From Iris pallida (taxonomy: Eukaryota; Streptophyta; Magnoliopsida; Asparagales; Iridaceae), in assembly GCA_029216955.1 (NCBI GenBank), contig JANAVB010006998.1, forward strand, positions 3,814,451 to 3,878,450: a DNA stretch of 64,000 bases, written 5' to 3'. Made by a program: the position numbers and the translations under genes. Each line of letters begins with the position of its first letter. The stretch's first letter is position 1. This document shows positions 13,501 to 21,285 of this stretch, piece by piece. The notes under the pieces were generated by a model that worked only from the letters and a program-made list of their open reading frames with translations, had not been told where the DNA came from and did no database searches.

Positions 13501-16025
13501 ACTATGTTGCGACACGGCCTCGATGATGATACAAGAATGGACATTATGGCATGACCACGATGTTGACACAATGAGTTTAGTAGTATGATTACAAGATTTT
13601 AGAACATGACTACAATATGATGACACCAAGTTTAGGCAAGTTACTAAGTGGTGAAACATTGTCTCGATTATGTTACACGAAGGAATTATGGCACGACTAT
13701 GTCGTTGATGCACTAAAGAGGCCAGGTGTCTATGTCCTAAAATTGATACTAAGGCAAGATTAGAAAGACAATCAAAATGATGTGTTGTACAAATTAAAAT
13801 AACGTGTTGGTTTTGTATAGGTGGACGGGGAGCTCACACCACCAGTACGGTTGTGTACTGACCACCCAACAGTTCTCGTGCACAGGTTACAGGTACTTAC
13901 TCGTCAAGACAGAGCTCGCTTGGACGCACTGAGGCACGGAGTTCCTTGGCATTTCGAGGTGTGCGGCCGTGTTGAAGACATCACCTATATGGGACATAAT
14001 GTATAGACATCGCCTTCTGAAGCATTCGCAGTGACAAGCCTTGAAACTTTGTATTAAGAGATGAGAGAGAGCTGAGTGATTGTGTTCAGAGAGATTGTGA
14101 GCTTGAGAGATAGTAATCTTGGCCATGTGCCCCTTTGTAATTTCGATGATTATGATAAAAGTTCTGATTTTATTTGTAACACTCGTGTTCGAATGCTTGT
14201 GTTCCCTTTACGTTATTCAACTTTCTGCTCGGGACTTCTGTGCGACGACCCTGTCGCAAGCTGCTGTAATCAGCCGTTATGGAACCCGTCTTGCTTGAGC
14301 GTAACCTAGGCTCACGCGACATCACGCCTTAGCGAGGATGATCGCTCCTCCGGGAGCGGGACGTGACATGGATGAATGGCAATACATTAAAGGATAAAAT
14401 AAGAAATGCATGTAACCACAGGAAGTTAGAGGCGGCGTCATTTGAGGAGAAGATGAGAGAAAATCATCTTAGGTTGGTTGGACATGTGCAACACGGACCA
14501 ATAAATGCTCATAAGGAAGAGTGATAATATAGTAGTTAATGTAGCCGCTAGGAATAGGGGTAGGCCTAGATGAACAAGGTGTAAAGTTTTAGAAAAAGTG
14601 ATCGACTACAACTTGAGGTAGACCTAGGGCTAGTAATTGCACTTACATTTCATCTCATTTGTTGAACCACTCATTTGGACTAGCATTTCTGAAATGTCCA
14701 TTTGAGCTCTTAAATAGGCGTTTCAGATTGCACATAGGACTTGAGCCCCTGGCACTTTCCAAAAATGATCATCCATAATGGATACTGTTTCGCTTGCCCC
14801 TTGAGTTTGGCATTAAATGGGGTCCTGGATGAAACGTAATTGCAATCCAAATTGGCCCTTAAACATGAGCATATCTAGAGCTAGATGAAAGACATTTCTA
14901 ACAAACCTGAATCAAGTCTCAAAGACTTCTGAATTCCCGTTGAACCAATTGAGCTCTATAACCTAAACAACTTGAGCAAACTTGCAATGCATTCAATAAA
15001 CAATATGACCAATAACAAATCCAAAAAACTAATCATGAGAAAAAGAAAAAAAATCAAATTATGAAATAAGGGTCAAGTTTGGCTTTAAATCAAGCACCCA
15101 TTGATGGATCAATAAAATCAAATCCGATCAATTGGGTTATGGCTTCTAACCCAAACTCACTTATGAACACTATAATTAACTACAGATTCTAAACCAATCA
15201 TAACCCAGATCGATGCTCAACTACAACAGCACTATAGACTTCAATTAAACAAAGATCCAATAGACCATTGCGTGAATCAAAGAACTTCCCGAAACAAGAT
15301 CACTGAATCAATTGAGCTCTAGCATCTAGCCTCCAGCAAAATCTAGTGCATCTAATAAACACTACATTTAACAATTTTCTCAAAACTAGTTTTTACCATG
15401 CTCACTCAATAAGCATCTAGAATACAATGCATCACCACAAAGTTAACAAACTTCTCAAAACTAGTTTTGTACCATGCTCAATAAGCATCTAGAATACAAT
15501 GCATCACCACAAAGTTGAACAAACTTCTCAAAACTAGTTTTTTGACCATGGCCAATTAGCATGCAATGCATCCAAAACGACATCACCACAGGATTATAAA
15601 TTAATCATGACCAACATCATGTAATCACCTAAGAAACAGAATTTCCAACAGAATGAAATCAAGTCATCAAAAAAAAAAAAAAAAAAAAAAAGAATCATCT
15701 AACCAAATGAACTATAGCATTGGACCAATTCAACTTTCCTAAATAGGCCCCGCTGAGCACTACATTTGACAACTAGTTTCTCAAAGCTAATCCTTTACAA
15801 AATTAATAAGCACAAACTAATTATGACTGATGACCCAGATCAAATAATCACCTAAAAAGAAGAAAAAAAAAAAGAAAAGGAAAAAAAAAGCAGCTGACCT
15901 GAATTCACCCGGTCGATAGTGAGAGGAACCACCGGCTGCTCCTCCCTCCTTCCATTGCCGCCCTTCCCATTGCCCACGCTCAGCTCCTCCACGTCCCCAG
16001 AACCGAAGCAAGGGAAGCAACCCAT
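1405..16025 (-). CDS. Receptor-like cytoplasmic kinase, subfamily VII (PBS1/PBL27-like), N-terminal half, three exons
   Basis: Plant RLCK-VII kinases sit under the plasma membrane and relay signals from pattern-recognition receptors by phosphorylating MAPK-cascade and other targets. Three exons on the minus strand (16025-15899, 2451-2246, 1594-1405) join in phase to 174 residues plus one base. Visible features are an N-terminal MGCFPCF (Gly2 for myristoylation, Cys3/Cys6 for palmitoylation), a polar linker, the family signature [13 protein letters not shown] (residues 75-87), the glycine loop [12 protein letters not shown] (93-104), the VAVK lysine (about K116), the helix-C glutamate in FLVEV (about E132) and the hinge [17 protein letters not shown] (158-174). 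All splice sites are GT-AG. The catalytic loop, DFG and C-lobe are absent, so further exons must lie left of position 1. No stop or frameshift is seen. Intron 1 is 13,447 bp because of nested transposons. Similarity to PBL27 is recalled from family knowledge; exact orthology is not established. Confidence 0.88.
2246..2451 (-). other. Kinase exon 2 (linker and glycine loop)
   Basis: The 206-nt exon lies between acceptor tttgcag|GG and donor CACAG|gtaatt. It encodes residues 43-111, including the [13 protein letters not shown] motif and the full GxGxxG nucleotide-binding loop. It ends on a complete Gln codon, in phase 0, matching exon 3. Confidence 0.92.
2612..2703 (+). pseudogene. LINE reverse transcriptase C-terminal remnant, left half
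   Basis: Reading from 2612 gives NRTSIRPAM, then GSKYWTIKN, then SKMRMLRW. This matches the conserved C-terminal part of plant LINE-type reverse transcriptases (consensus of the type YRTAIRPAMLYG...CW, then MRMLRWM). It stops exactly at the TSD of LARD-1 and continues in the same frame at 14374, so it is one old LINE fragment cut by the later insertion. The fragment lies antisense in intron 1 of the kinase. Confidence 0.75.
2936..3085 (+). repeat. Copia-1 5' LTR
   Basis: The 150-bp LTR starts TATTAAGTG (the expected TG is mutated to TA; the 3' copy has TGTTAAGTG) and ends CTCTCTACA. A TATA-like tatatatatatg lies at 3021-3032. Confidence 0.88.
3099..3791 (+). other. Copia-1 leader with poly-C tracts and telomere-like motif
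   Basis: This is the untranslated leader between PBS and gag. It carries C-homopolymer runs near 3236-3248 and 3346-3358 and AACCCTAACCCTAACCC near 3394-3410, which resembles the plant telomere repeat. Proline- and leucine-rich frames here are composition artefacts. Confidence 0.65.
3792..4545 (+). pseudogene. Copia-1 gag remnant
   Basis: The ATG at 3792 opens a copia gag containing [18 protein letters not shown] and [19 protein letters not shown] frameshift near 4160 moves the match to another frame, where [19 protein letters not shown] and [16 protein letters not shown] follow. These motifs are typical of copia capsid domains. The zinc knuckle is missing and the frame runs into integrase sequence at about 4545, which marks an internal deletion. 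Confidence 0.8.
4545..5016 (+). pseudogene. Copia-1 integrase C-terminal remnant
   Basis: The frame from 4564 reads [18 protein letters not shown], then [18 protein letters not shown], and later [15 protein letters not shown]. This is the region after the catalytic Glu of copia integrase (consensus [13 protein letters not shown]). The HHCC zinc finger and the first two catalytic Asp residues are absent. Confidence 0.82.
5223..6343 (+). pseudogene. Copia-1 reverse transcriptase, frameshifted
   Basis: The frame from 5223 has [50 protein letters not shown] and [14 protein letters not shown] shift near 5790 moves to a second frame containing the catalytic [11 protein letters not shown] and [12 protein letters not shown]. 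Both halves of the RVT_2-type copia RT are present but cannot be translated as one protein. In RVT_2 enzymes the YVDD aspartates bind the catalytic metal ions. Confidence 0.9.
6344..6845 (+). pseudogene. Copia-1 RNase H and C-terminal end
   Basis: Broken frames read [16 protein letters not shown], then [40 protein letters not shown] and [12 protein letters not shown]. This is the standard copia RNase H order with D-E-D residues. At least three in-frame stops occur, one directly after WKSKK. It ends just before the polypurine tract. Confidence 0.85.
6854..7000 (+). repeat. Copia-1 3' LTR
   Basis: The 147-bp LTR runs TGTTAAGTG to CTCTCTACA, nearly identical to the 5' copy apart from a shorter TA run and a few substitutions. 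It is preceded by the polypurine tract at 6845-6853. Confidence 0.9.
9139..9156 (+). promoter_or_regulatory. LARD-1 primer binding site region
   Basis: TGATATCAGAGTA at 9142-9154 lies four bases after the 5' LTR end. It differs at few positions from the plant initiator-Met tRNA primer site TGGTATCAGAGC, which fits (+)-strand orientation of the element. Confidence 0.6.
11493..11648 (+). repeat. Tandem duplication in LARD-1 internal domain
   Basis: Two units of about 68 bp (11493-11560 and 11581-11648) both read cacgag-cttgg-tgaaatgca and later aaatatgtgcacgat, with a period of 88 bp and several substitutions between copies. Confidence 0.75.
12007..14368 (+). repeat. LARD-1 3' LTR
   Basis: The 2,362-bp repeat runs TGTAATGCCCCG to CGGGACGTGACA and is colinear with the 5' LTR. 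It has four, not three, catttccggaga units (13317, 13372, 13408, 13442). Frames of 60-112 codons within it are not conserved as protein between the two LTRs and are not called. Confidence 0.9.
13317..13465 (+). repeat. Short catttccggagacgaaat repeats in LARD-1 LTR
   Basis: Four units starting at 13317, 13372, 13408 and 13442, spaced 34-55 bp, each carry the core ttccggaga-gaaat. The matching part of the 5' LTR (8149-8238) has three. The copy number difference indicates slippage or conversion after insertion. Confidence 0.8.
14374..14640 (+). pseudogene. LINE reverse transcriptase C-terminal remnant, right half
   Basis: Directly after the right TSD the frame reads [11 protein letters not shown], then [17 protein letters not shown]. 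This is the classic LINE tail (consensus GNTRKDKIRNE...EEKMRENRLRWFGHVQRRP). A TGA stop follows at about 14521, and past it come broken traces of the usual GRGRPR segment (14551-14572). The Trp and Phe of RWFGHVQ are replaced by Leu and Val. It forms one fragment with 2612-2703. Confidence 0.78.
14641..15898 (-). other. Kinase intron 1, proximal part
   Basis: This is AT-rich intronic sequence upstream of the LINE remnant, with no coding signal on either strand. It contains a tandem duplication at 15383-15540 and an A homopolymer of about 23 at 15669-15691. The intron before transposon invasion would have been about 1.8 kb. Confidence 0.6.
15383..15540. repeat. Two-copy tandem repeat of about 77 bp in kinase intron 1
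   Basis: Two adjacent units begin caaaactagttttt and end accacaaagtt-aacaaacttct. A third partial start follows at about 15529. Unit 1 has an extra cact; otherwise the copies are almost identical. Confidence 0.8.
15899..16025 (-). other. Kinase exon 1 (acylation signal and polar linker)
   Basis: The ATG at 16025-16023 opens [16 protein letters not shown], a membrane-anchor start typical of PBS1-like kinases. The exon is 127 nt and ends after the first base of a Gly codon at donor G|gtcagc. Exon 2 supplies the other two bases, so the phases agree. A longer minus-strand frame in this stretch is a shadow in another register. Confidence 0.85.
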
Positions 16026-16657
16026 GCCCACACCCTCTAAAACCGCTTAAACTCCACGAAAACAGCCGAAATATCCAATCTTTCGAGCTCCTTCATCCAA
16101 ATCTCCCCACCAAAACTCGAATTTTGATATGGGCTTTTGCTCCGGCTCTAGATCCAGACAATGGAGGAACGAACAGTTGAGAAGAAACGTCAAGGAAAGG
16201 AAAGGAAAGGAAGGAAAGAAGGAAAAAAAAGGAGAGATTTTTATTTTGTTGTTGGTTTAGAATGCGAAGTTTTAGTGGAGTTAAAGAGAGCGTTTTGTTT
16301 GTTTGGTTTAGTGGTGGTGGGGATGTGAACAGTGGGTTGGTGGGTTGAAGAAGCCGGCCGAGGGAGTGGGTTCAGACGTGTGTACTTATATTACCTAACT
16401 TTTTTTCAGAACAAAGTTTTTTTAGTATTTTTTTTTTTAATTGTGGGTAACACACAACACAAGACCAACTTTTTTTTTCTTCTTCGGATTAGAATAATTC
16501 CTATACTAACTCGTGGAACCTTGGTCCACAATCTCATTTGACATATGTGCTATTTATTTATTTATTTATTTTTTTCGTGTTCAAGGAACAACTTTCTCTT
16601 AGTTTGTCTTTTTTTTAATCTAATAATGTCTAAAAAAATGTTGGTGGGTGTGGGTCG
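16026..16657 (-). promoter_or_regulatory. Kinase 5' UTR and promoter interval
   Basis: This is the 632-bp gap between the kinase ATG and the 5' LTR of Copia-2. On the minus strand the first 240 bp upstream of the ATG are CT-rich, as plant 5' UTRs often are: on the plus strand 16195-16235 is a run of aaagg units. The outer half is T/A-rich. No clear TATA box could be chosen. All native promoter sequence must lie here or be split by the retrotransposon, which is oriented away from the gene. Confidence 0.55.
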
Positions 16658-17129
16658 TGAAGGAAATTGTCCAAAAATAGGTCCATGATTTTTTTGACCA
16701 TATATATGATAATCCTATACAAGATTGGATTTGACCATATATGTGGTAATTCTACATAGGATTATGATTATATTTTTTAGCCTACATAAGATTGGATTTC
16801 TATGCTATATAAAGGGGTCTATAGGTGCTCCTTGAGATATCTCATTGTGCTCAAGTTGTTGAATAAGTTCAACACAAGAGAGCTAAAGTTGTTGAATAAG
16901 TTCAACACACAAAAAAATTGGGAGATTTTTTTTATCTTTGTGATAGAGAGTTCTTGAGTGCAAGGAGAGAAGTGTTGAGAGCTATTGTAATTCATTTTCT
17001 TCTTCATATTGGAATTAAATCACCCTCGTTTATGGAAGTAGGCATCTTGGCCGAACCACGTAAATCATTGTCTTTGTGGTTGTGAATTTTCTCTGAGTTT
17101 CTTGGGTTTATTTTCGCTGTGCCACAACA
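16658..17129 (+). repeat. Copia-2 5' LTR
   Basis: The 472-bp LTR has a TATA-like gctatataaag at about 16804, followed by tandem aagttgttgaataagttcaa units (two copies, about 16853 and 16886). It lies 633 bp from the kinase ATG in the divergent orientation. Confidence 0.9.
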
Positions 17130-17131
17130 AA

Positions 17132-17144
17132 TTGGTATCAAAGT
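17132..17144 (+). promoter_or_regulatory. Copia-2 primer binding site
   Basis: TTGGTATCAAAGT lies two bases after the LTR end and matches the initiator-Met tRNA 3' end over the first nine bases or so, as in most plant copia elements. Confidence 0.8.
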
Positions 17145-17208
17145 TTTGGGAGTCTAGCAAAGTTTTCGACAAAGTTCTCAGACAAAGTTAATTGGGTGGA
17201 TTCTTGAT

Positions 17209-17823
17209 ATGGCTTCGTCAAGCAGAATCGGGAAGTATGAAATTGAGAAGTTCAATAGAAAGAATAATTTTGGCTTTTGGAAAAGCCAGATGAATGATGT
17301 TCTCATATCTCAAAATCTTCACAAAGCTTTACGGAGAAAGTCCAAGAAGCCCACTGACATGACCGATGATGATTGGGATGACATGGATCTCGAAGCATGT
17401 GCCGCTATTTGCCTGTATTTGGAAAGGGATGTTGCGTACTCTGTGAAGGACGAAACCACCGCAGTTGAGCTCTGGTTGAAGTTGGAATCACTCTACATGA
17501 CGAAGACTCTCATCAACCGACTTTATATGTTAAAGTCACTCTACAGACTAGTGATGGAGGAAGGTACGTCAATTTGGGATCATATTTTAAAATTCAATCG
17601 AATTATTTTCGACTTGAAGGATGTTGACATACATGAAGAAGATGATCGTTTGGCATTAATTCTATTATTTTCTTTGCCCGATTCTTATGAGAATCTTATT
17701 CAAACGTTACTGTACGGAAATGACTTAATTTTCGTAAAAGAAGCTACAAGTGCCTTATTATCGAATGAGTGCGGAGGTTGGCATCTAATGGCGAAAACGG
17801 TGGAGGCCAAGCCCAAGGTTTGA
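17209..17823 (+). CDS. Copia-2 gag (capsid part)
   Basis: The 204-residue frame starts MASSSRIGKYEIEKF and contains FGFWKSQMNDVL, DWDDMDLEACAAI, LWLKLESLYMTKTL and LPDSYENLIQTLL, which are capsid motifs of Tnt1-like copia gags that assemble the virus-like particle. The last 20 residues or so are out of register: a single-base shift near 17770 separates this frame from the zinc knuckle/protease frame. Upstream codons show no damage. Confidence 0.85.
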   Translation: MASSSRIGKYEIEKFNRKNNFGFWKSQMNDVLISQNLHKALRRKSKKPTDMTDDDWDDMDLEACAAICLYLERDVAYSVKDETTAVELWLKLESLYMTKTLINRLYMLKSLYRLVMEEGTSIWDHILKFNRIIFDLKDVDIHEEDDRLALILLFSLPDSYENLIQTLLYGNDLIFVKEATSALLSNECGGWHLMAKTVEAKPKV

Positions 17824-18236
17824 CGGTAAAAGGAATGACAAATAATAAAGCATCTTTTAGCAGAAGGTCAAGATCCAAGTCCAAAACACCTATTGAGAAG
17901 ATGAAGTGCTTCAACTGCAATGCGAAAGGACATTATGCAAATAAGTGGTCTCATCCAAAGAAGAAGAATAAGAAAAAGAAGAATAAGACAGAGAGAGAAG
18001 GTGATGAAGCAAACTGTGCTTCAAAAGATGATAGTGACGGAGTCTGTTTTTCGGTGGCACATGACAACATGAGTGACCGTTGGATTCTTGATTCCGGATG
18101 CTCGTACCATATGTGTCCAAAGAGGGAATGGTTTTCTTCCTACAAGGCAACAAATGGTGGTTCTGTGTTGATGGACAACAACAATACATGTCGAGCTGTT
18201 GGAATTGGATCTATTAAGGTAAAAATGTATGATTGA
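17769..18236 (+). pseudogene. Copia-2 zinc knuckle and protease
   Basis: The frame reads MKCFNCNAKGHYANKWSHP. The knuckle CX2CX4H is present, but the final Cys is replaced by Trp, so it should not bind zinc normally. A Lys-rich linker follows, then WILDSGCSYHMC with the aspartic protease DSG. The frame stops at TGA 18234-18236, where relatives have Gly or another residue before IMRTLTDVKHVPDLKKN. Confidence 0.82.
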
Positions 18237-18966
18237 ATTATGCGAACTTTGACCGATGTCAAACATGTTCCCGACCTCAAGAAAAATCTTAATTCTCTTG
18301 GTACGCTTGACTCGAATGGTAACAAGTTCGTCGCCGAGGGTGGAGTCTTACGGGTCGTTCGTAGGTTTTTGGTAGTGATGAAAGGTCACCGACAGGGTAA
18401 CCTTTATATCTTATTGTGAAGCACTGTGACTGGGACTTTAGCAGTCACTACATCTGATTTGTCTGATAGCACGCGTCTTTGGCATATGTGGCTTGGGCAT
18501 ATGAACGAGAAAGGCTTGTCCTTACTGAGCAAGTAAGGATTACTGAAGAACTTGAAGAAGCCAAGTATGGATTCTGTGAGAATTGCGTTTATGGCAAGCA
18601 ACACAGGGTGACCTTCAGTACAAGCAAGCAGAAGACAAGATATATTCTTGACTATGTGCATACAGATGTGTGGGGACCTAACCGAATTTCTTCCAAGAAT
18701 GGAGCAATGTACTATATCACTTTTATTGATGATTATACACGATATGTTTGGCTGTATTTCATCAAAACCAAGGTTAAGTGTTCGAAAAGTTCAAGCAGTG
18801 AAAAGCGACTATGGAGAACAGAACAGGCAGAAAGGTAAAGATGATGAGGTATAATAATGGTACTGAATATACCTATGGACCTTTCAAAGATTTCTGTGCT
18901 CAAGAAGGTATCGTTCGACATTGGACTATTAAGAACACACCGTAGCAGAATGGGTTAGCAGAGAGG
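18237..18966 (+). pseudogene. Copia-2 integrase zinc finger and catalytic core, broken
   Basis: Frames carry [58 protein letters not shown] and TFIDDYTRYVWLYF. The second catalytic Asp is lost: the usual DNGTEY reads NNGTEY. TPQQNG has become TP-stop-QNG. Several frameshifts separate the pieces. This integrase cannot be active. Confidence 0.82.
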
Positions 18967-20340
18967 ATGAATCGAACCTTGCTTGAGAAAGCAAGTTGTA
19001 TGCTCTCTAATGCCAGTTTAGGCAAAGAATGGTGGGCGGATGCTATACACATGGCGCAGTACTTGGTTAATAGATCACCAACTCTGGCTATAGATTGTAA
19101 GACTCCATATGAGGTGATGACCGACAAACCAGCAGATTACAGCACTTTGCACGTGTTTGGATGCAAAGCTTATTATCATGTCAATGAGGGTAAGTTGGAC
19201 CCGAGAGCCAAGAAAGCAATATTCTTGGGATATGCACAAGGAGTGAAGGACTACCGTCTATACTGCTTGGAGGATAAGAAATTCTTAATCAGTAGGGATA
19301 TCACATTCGACGAGTCTTCAGTGTTGGCTTCGAGCAAGAAGAGTGAGTCCGATCAGGATGGTGGTGTATCTAGCAAATCTCAAATAATTGAGATTGAGTC
19401 GTTTGAGGATGCATCAGATGAGGTGGAGGTTTTTGAAGATGTTCATCAAGCCCCACAAGAGCGTCCACCAAAGGATGAGCAGCACCAGCAGCAAGATTCC
19501 TTGGCCACCACTAGGCCAAGGAGATCAGTCAAACCAGTACATATGTATGGATTTGAGGAATCGGTAAAGCATTATGGACATCTAAATATGGTGGCATATG
19601 CACTACCAATTGAGGATGACGAGCCTATCATATTCAGACATGCGGTCAAAGATACTAGCAGCGAGAACTGGATGGTGGCTATGCATGAAGAGATTGAGTC
19701 TCTCCACAAAAATTGTACATGGGATCTGGTTCCATTGCCTAAAGGAAAGAAGGCTATAGGCTGCAAGTGGGTGTACAAAAAGAAGGAAGGTTTTCCAGAG
19801 TCAGGTGACACTCGGTTCAAGGCAAGATTAGTGGCAAAGGGCTTCGTACAGAAGGAGGGAGTGGACTACAATGAGATCTTTTCTCCGGTGGTCAAGCATA
19901 CTTCTATTCGTGTATTGTTGAGCTTGGTAGCTCATCATGATCTCGAGTTAGAGCAACTCGATGTGAAGACAACATTCTTGCATGGCGATCTTGACGAAAA
20001 AATTTATATGCATCAACCGGAGGGCTTCAAGGTGGTTGGCAACGAAAATCATGTGTGTTTGTTGAAAAAATTGTTGTACGGGTTGAAACAGTCACCTCGA
20101 CAGTGGTACAAGCGGTTTGACACCTTCATGACACAGCATGATTTCACCCGAAGTAAGTATGATTGTTGTGTTTACTTTCATAGACTTCGTGGTGGAGACT
20201 ATATCTATCTATTGCTTTATGTGGATGATATGCTTATTGCCTCAAAAAGCATGGTAGAGATAGATAAACTAAAATCTCAACTTAGCTCAGAGTTTGAGAT
20301 AAAAGACTTGGGTGGAGCCAAGGAGATTTTGGAGATGTAG
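18967..20340 (+). CDS. Copia-2 integrase C-terminal region and reverse transcriptase
   Basis: The 457-residue open frame runs from just after the catalytic Glu (ERMNRTLLEKAS is cut by the choice of ATG) through WWADAIHMAQYLVNRSP, HVFGCKAYYHV and KKAIFLGYAQG. It then enters the RT with GCKWVYKKKEGF, ARLVAKGFVQKEGVDY, LEQLDVKTTFLHGDLDEKIYM, LLYGLKQSPRQWYKR and YVDDMLIASKS. NAFLHG reads TTFLHG here. It ends at TAG 20338-20340 inside the RT thumb, and the next frame resumes directly (IKRER). The ATG is an internal codon; no independent start is implied. Confidence 0.88.
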   Translation: MNRTLLEKASCMLSNASLGKEWWADAIHMAQYLVNRSPTLAIDCKTPYEVMTDKPADYSTLHVFGCKAYYHVNEGKLDPRAKKAIFLGYAQGVKDYRLYCLEDKKFLISRDITFDESSVLASSKKSESDQDGGVSSKSQIIEIESFEDASDEVEVFEDVHQAPQERPPKDEQHQQQDSLATTRPRRSVKPVHMYGFEESVKHYGHLNMVAYALPIEDDEPIIFRHAVKDTSSENWMVAMHEEIESLHKNCTWDLVPLPKGKKAIGCKWVYKKKEGFPESGDTRFKARLVAKGFVQKEGVDYNEIFSPVVKHTSIRVLLSLVAHHDLELEQLDVKTTFLHGDLDEKIYMHQPEGFKVVGNENHVCLLKKLLYGLKQSPRQWYKRFDTFMTQHDFTRSKYDCCVYFHRLRGGDYIYLLLYVDDMLIASKSMVEIDKLKSQLSSEFEIKDLGGAKEILEM

Positions 20341-21183
20341 ATTAAAAGGGAGAGGGAGAAACAAAAACTATCTTTGTCTCAGAAGTTGTATATTGAGAAG
20401 ATCATTGCTCGTTTTGGTATGGAAGATGCAAAGACTGTTTCTACTCCCTTGGCTGGCCACTTTAGGCTCTCAGCCAAGTTATCCCCTACTACAGATAAGG
20501 AGAAGGAGGACATGGCTCGAGTTCCTTATGCGAGTGCAGTTGGAAGCTTAATGTATGCTATGGTGTGCACTCGACTAGACATTGCACAAGCCGTAAGTGT
20601 AGTTAGTCGCTTTATGGCTAATCCGGGAAAGAAGCACTGGGAGGTTGTGAACTGGATATTCAGGTACTTGAAGGACACCACTGATGTGGGATTACACTTT
20701 GGTGGAGACTTTAGTCAAGTCAGTAGATATGTGGATTCGGACTATGCTGGTGATCTGGATAGGCGTAGGTCAACTGGATACGTGTTTGTTTTACATAGTG
20801 CACCAGTCAGTTGGAGGTCTATGTTGCAGGCTACGGTTGCCCTATCAACTAAGTAAGCAGAGTATATGGTGGTAATAGAAGCAGTGAAAGAAGGCCTCTG
20901 GCTTCGTGGTTTGATTAATGACTTTGGGGTGAAGCAGAATGTAGTTGATGTGCATTGTGATAGTATGAGTGCTATCCACTTGGCAAAGAATCAAGTACAT
21001 CATGCAAAGACCAAGCATATTGATGTTCGCTACCACTTCATACGGGATGTTGTAGAAGACGGTGATATTGCACTTGAAAAGGTGCATACTAAAGACAACT
21101 CCGCTTATATGTTGACTAAGGTTGTTCCTGGAGCTAAGTTTCAACATTGCTTGGACTTGCTCCAAGTCCTACCAATTGCTTGA
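20341..21183 (+). pseudogene. Copia-2 RT end and RNase H
   Basis: The sequence continues after the stop with LSQKLYIEKIIARFGM, SAVGSLMYAMVCTRLDIAQA, DSDYAGDLDRRRSTGYVF and, past a TAA after LSTK, VVIEAVKEGLWLRGL, CDSMSAIHLAKNQVHHAKTKHI and KVHTKDNSAYMLTKVVP. The RNase H acidic residues are present. One stop (20854-20856) interrupts the usual STKQAEYM. Confidence 0.85.
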
Positions 21184-21285
21184 GAGCCCTTAGGGGCGGA
21201 ATTGACGAGTGGTTGATTTGGTGAAGCTATGCGGTGGAAAAGTGTCGGCTTAATTTTGTAGCAAAATCTTGCCGAGATGGAGATA

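Larger units (their letters stand above)
2704..14368 (+). mobile_element. LARD-1: large non-autonomous gypsy-like retrotransposon (interrupted by Copia-1)
   Basis: Two direct repeats of about 2.36 kb (2704-9138 minus the Copia-1 insertion, and 12007-14368) begin TGTAATG and end GGGACGTGACA. They flank a 2,868-bp internal region with no recognisable gag or pol. A perfect 5-bp TSD TGGAT is present at 2699-2703 and 14369-14373. A PBS-like TGATATCAGAG follows the 5' LTR. The pre-PPT motif TTTCGAGGACAAAATT near 11977 is shared with chromovirus-type gypsies. Long LTRs, no coding and a clean TSD are the hallmarks of a LARD mobilised in trans. The LTRs differ at many positions by eye, so this is not a very recent insertion. 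Confidence 0.88.

Noticed and set aside
13233..13713. Protein-coding genes in the LARD-1 LTR (frames of 60-112 codons)
   Set aside because: Frames are not preserved in the matching 5' LTR positions and no motif is present; they are chance frames in LTR DNA.
15817..16020. 67-codon minus-strand frame at kinase exon 1 ([12 protein letters not shown])
   Set aside because: Shadow frame; the real exon starts at 16025 with MGCFPCF and ends at a splice donor at 15899.
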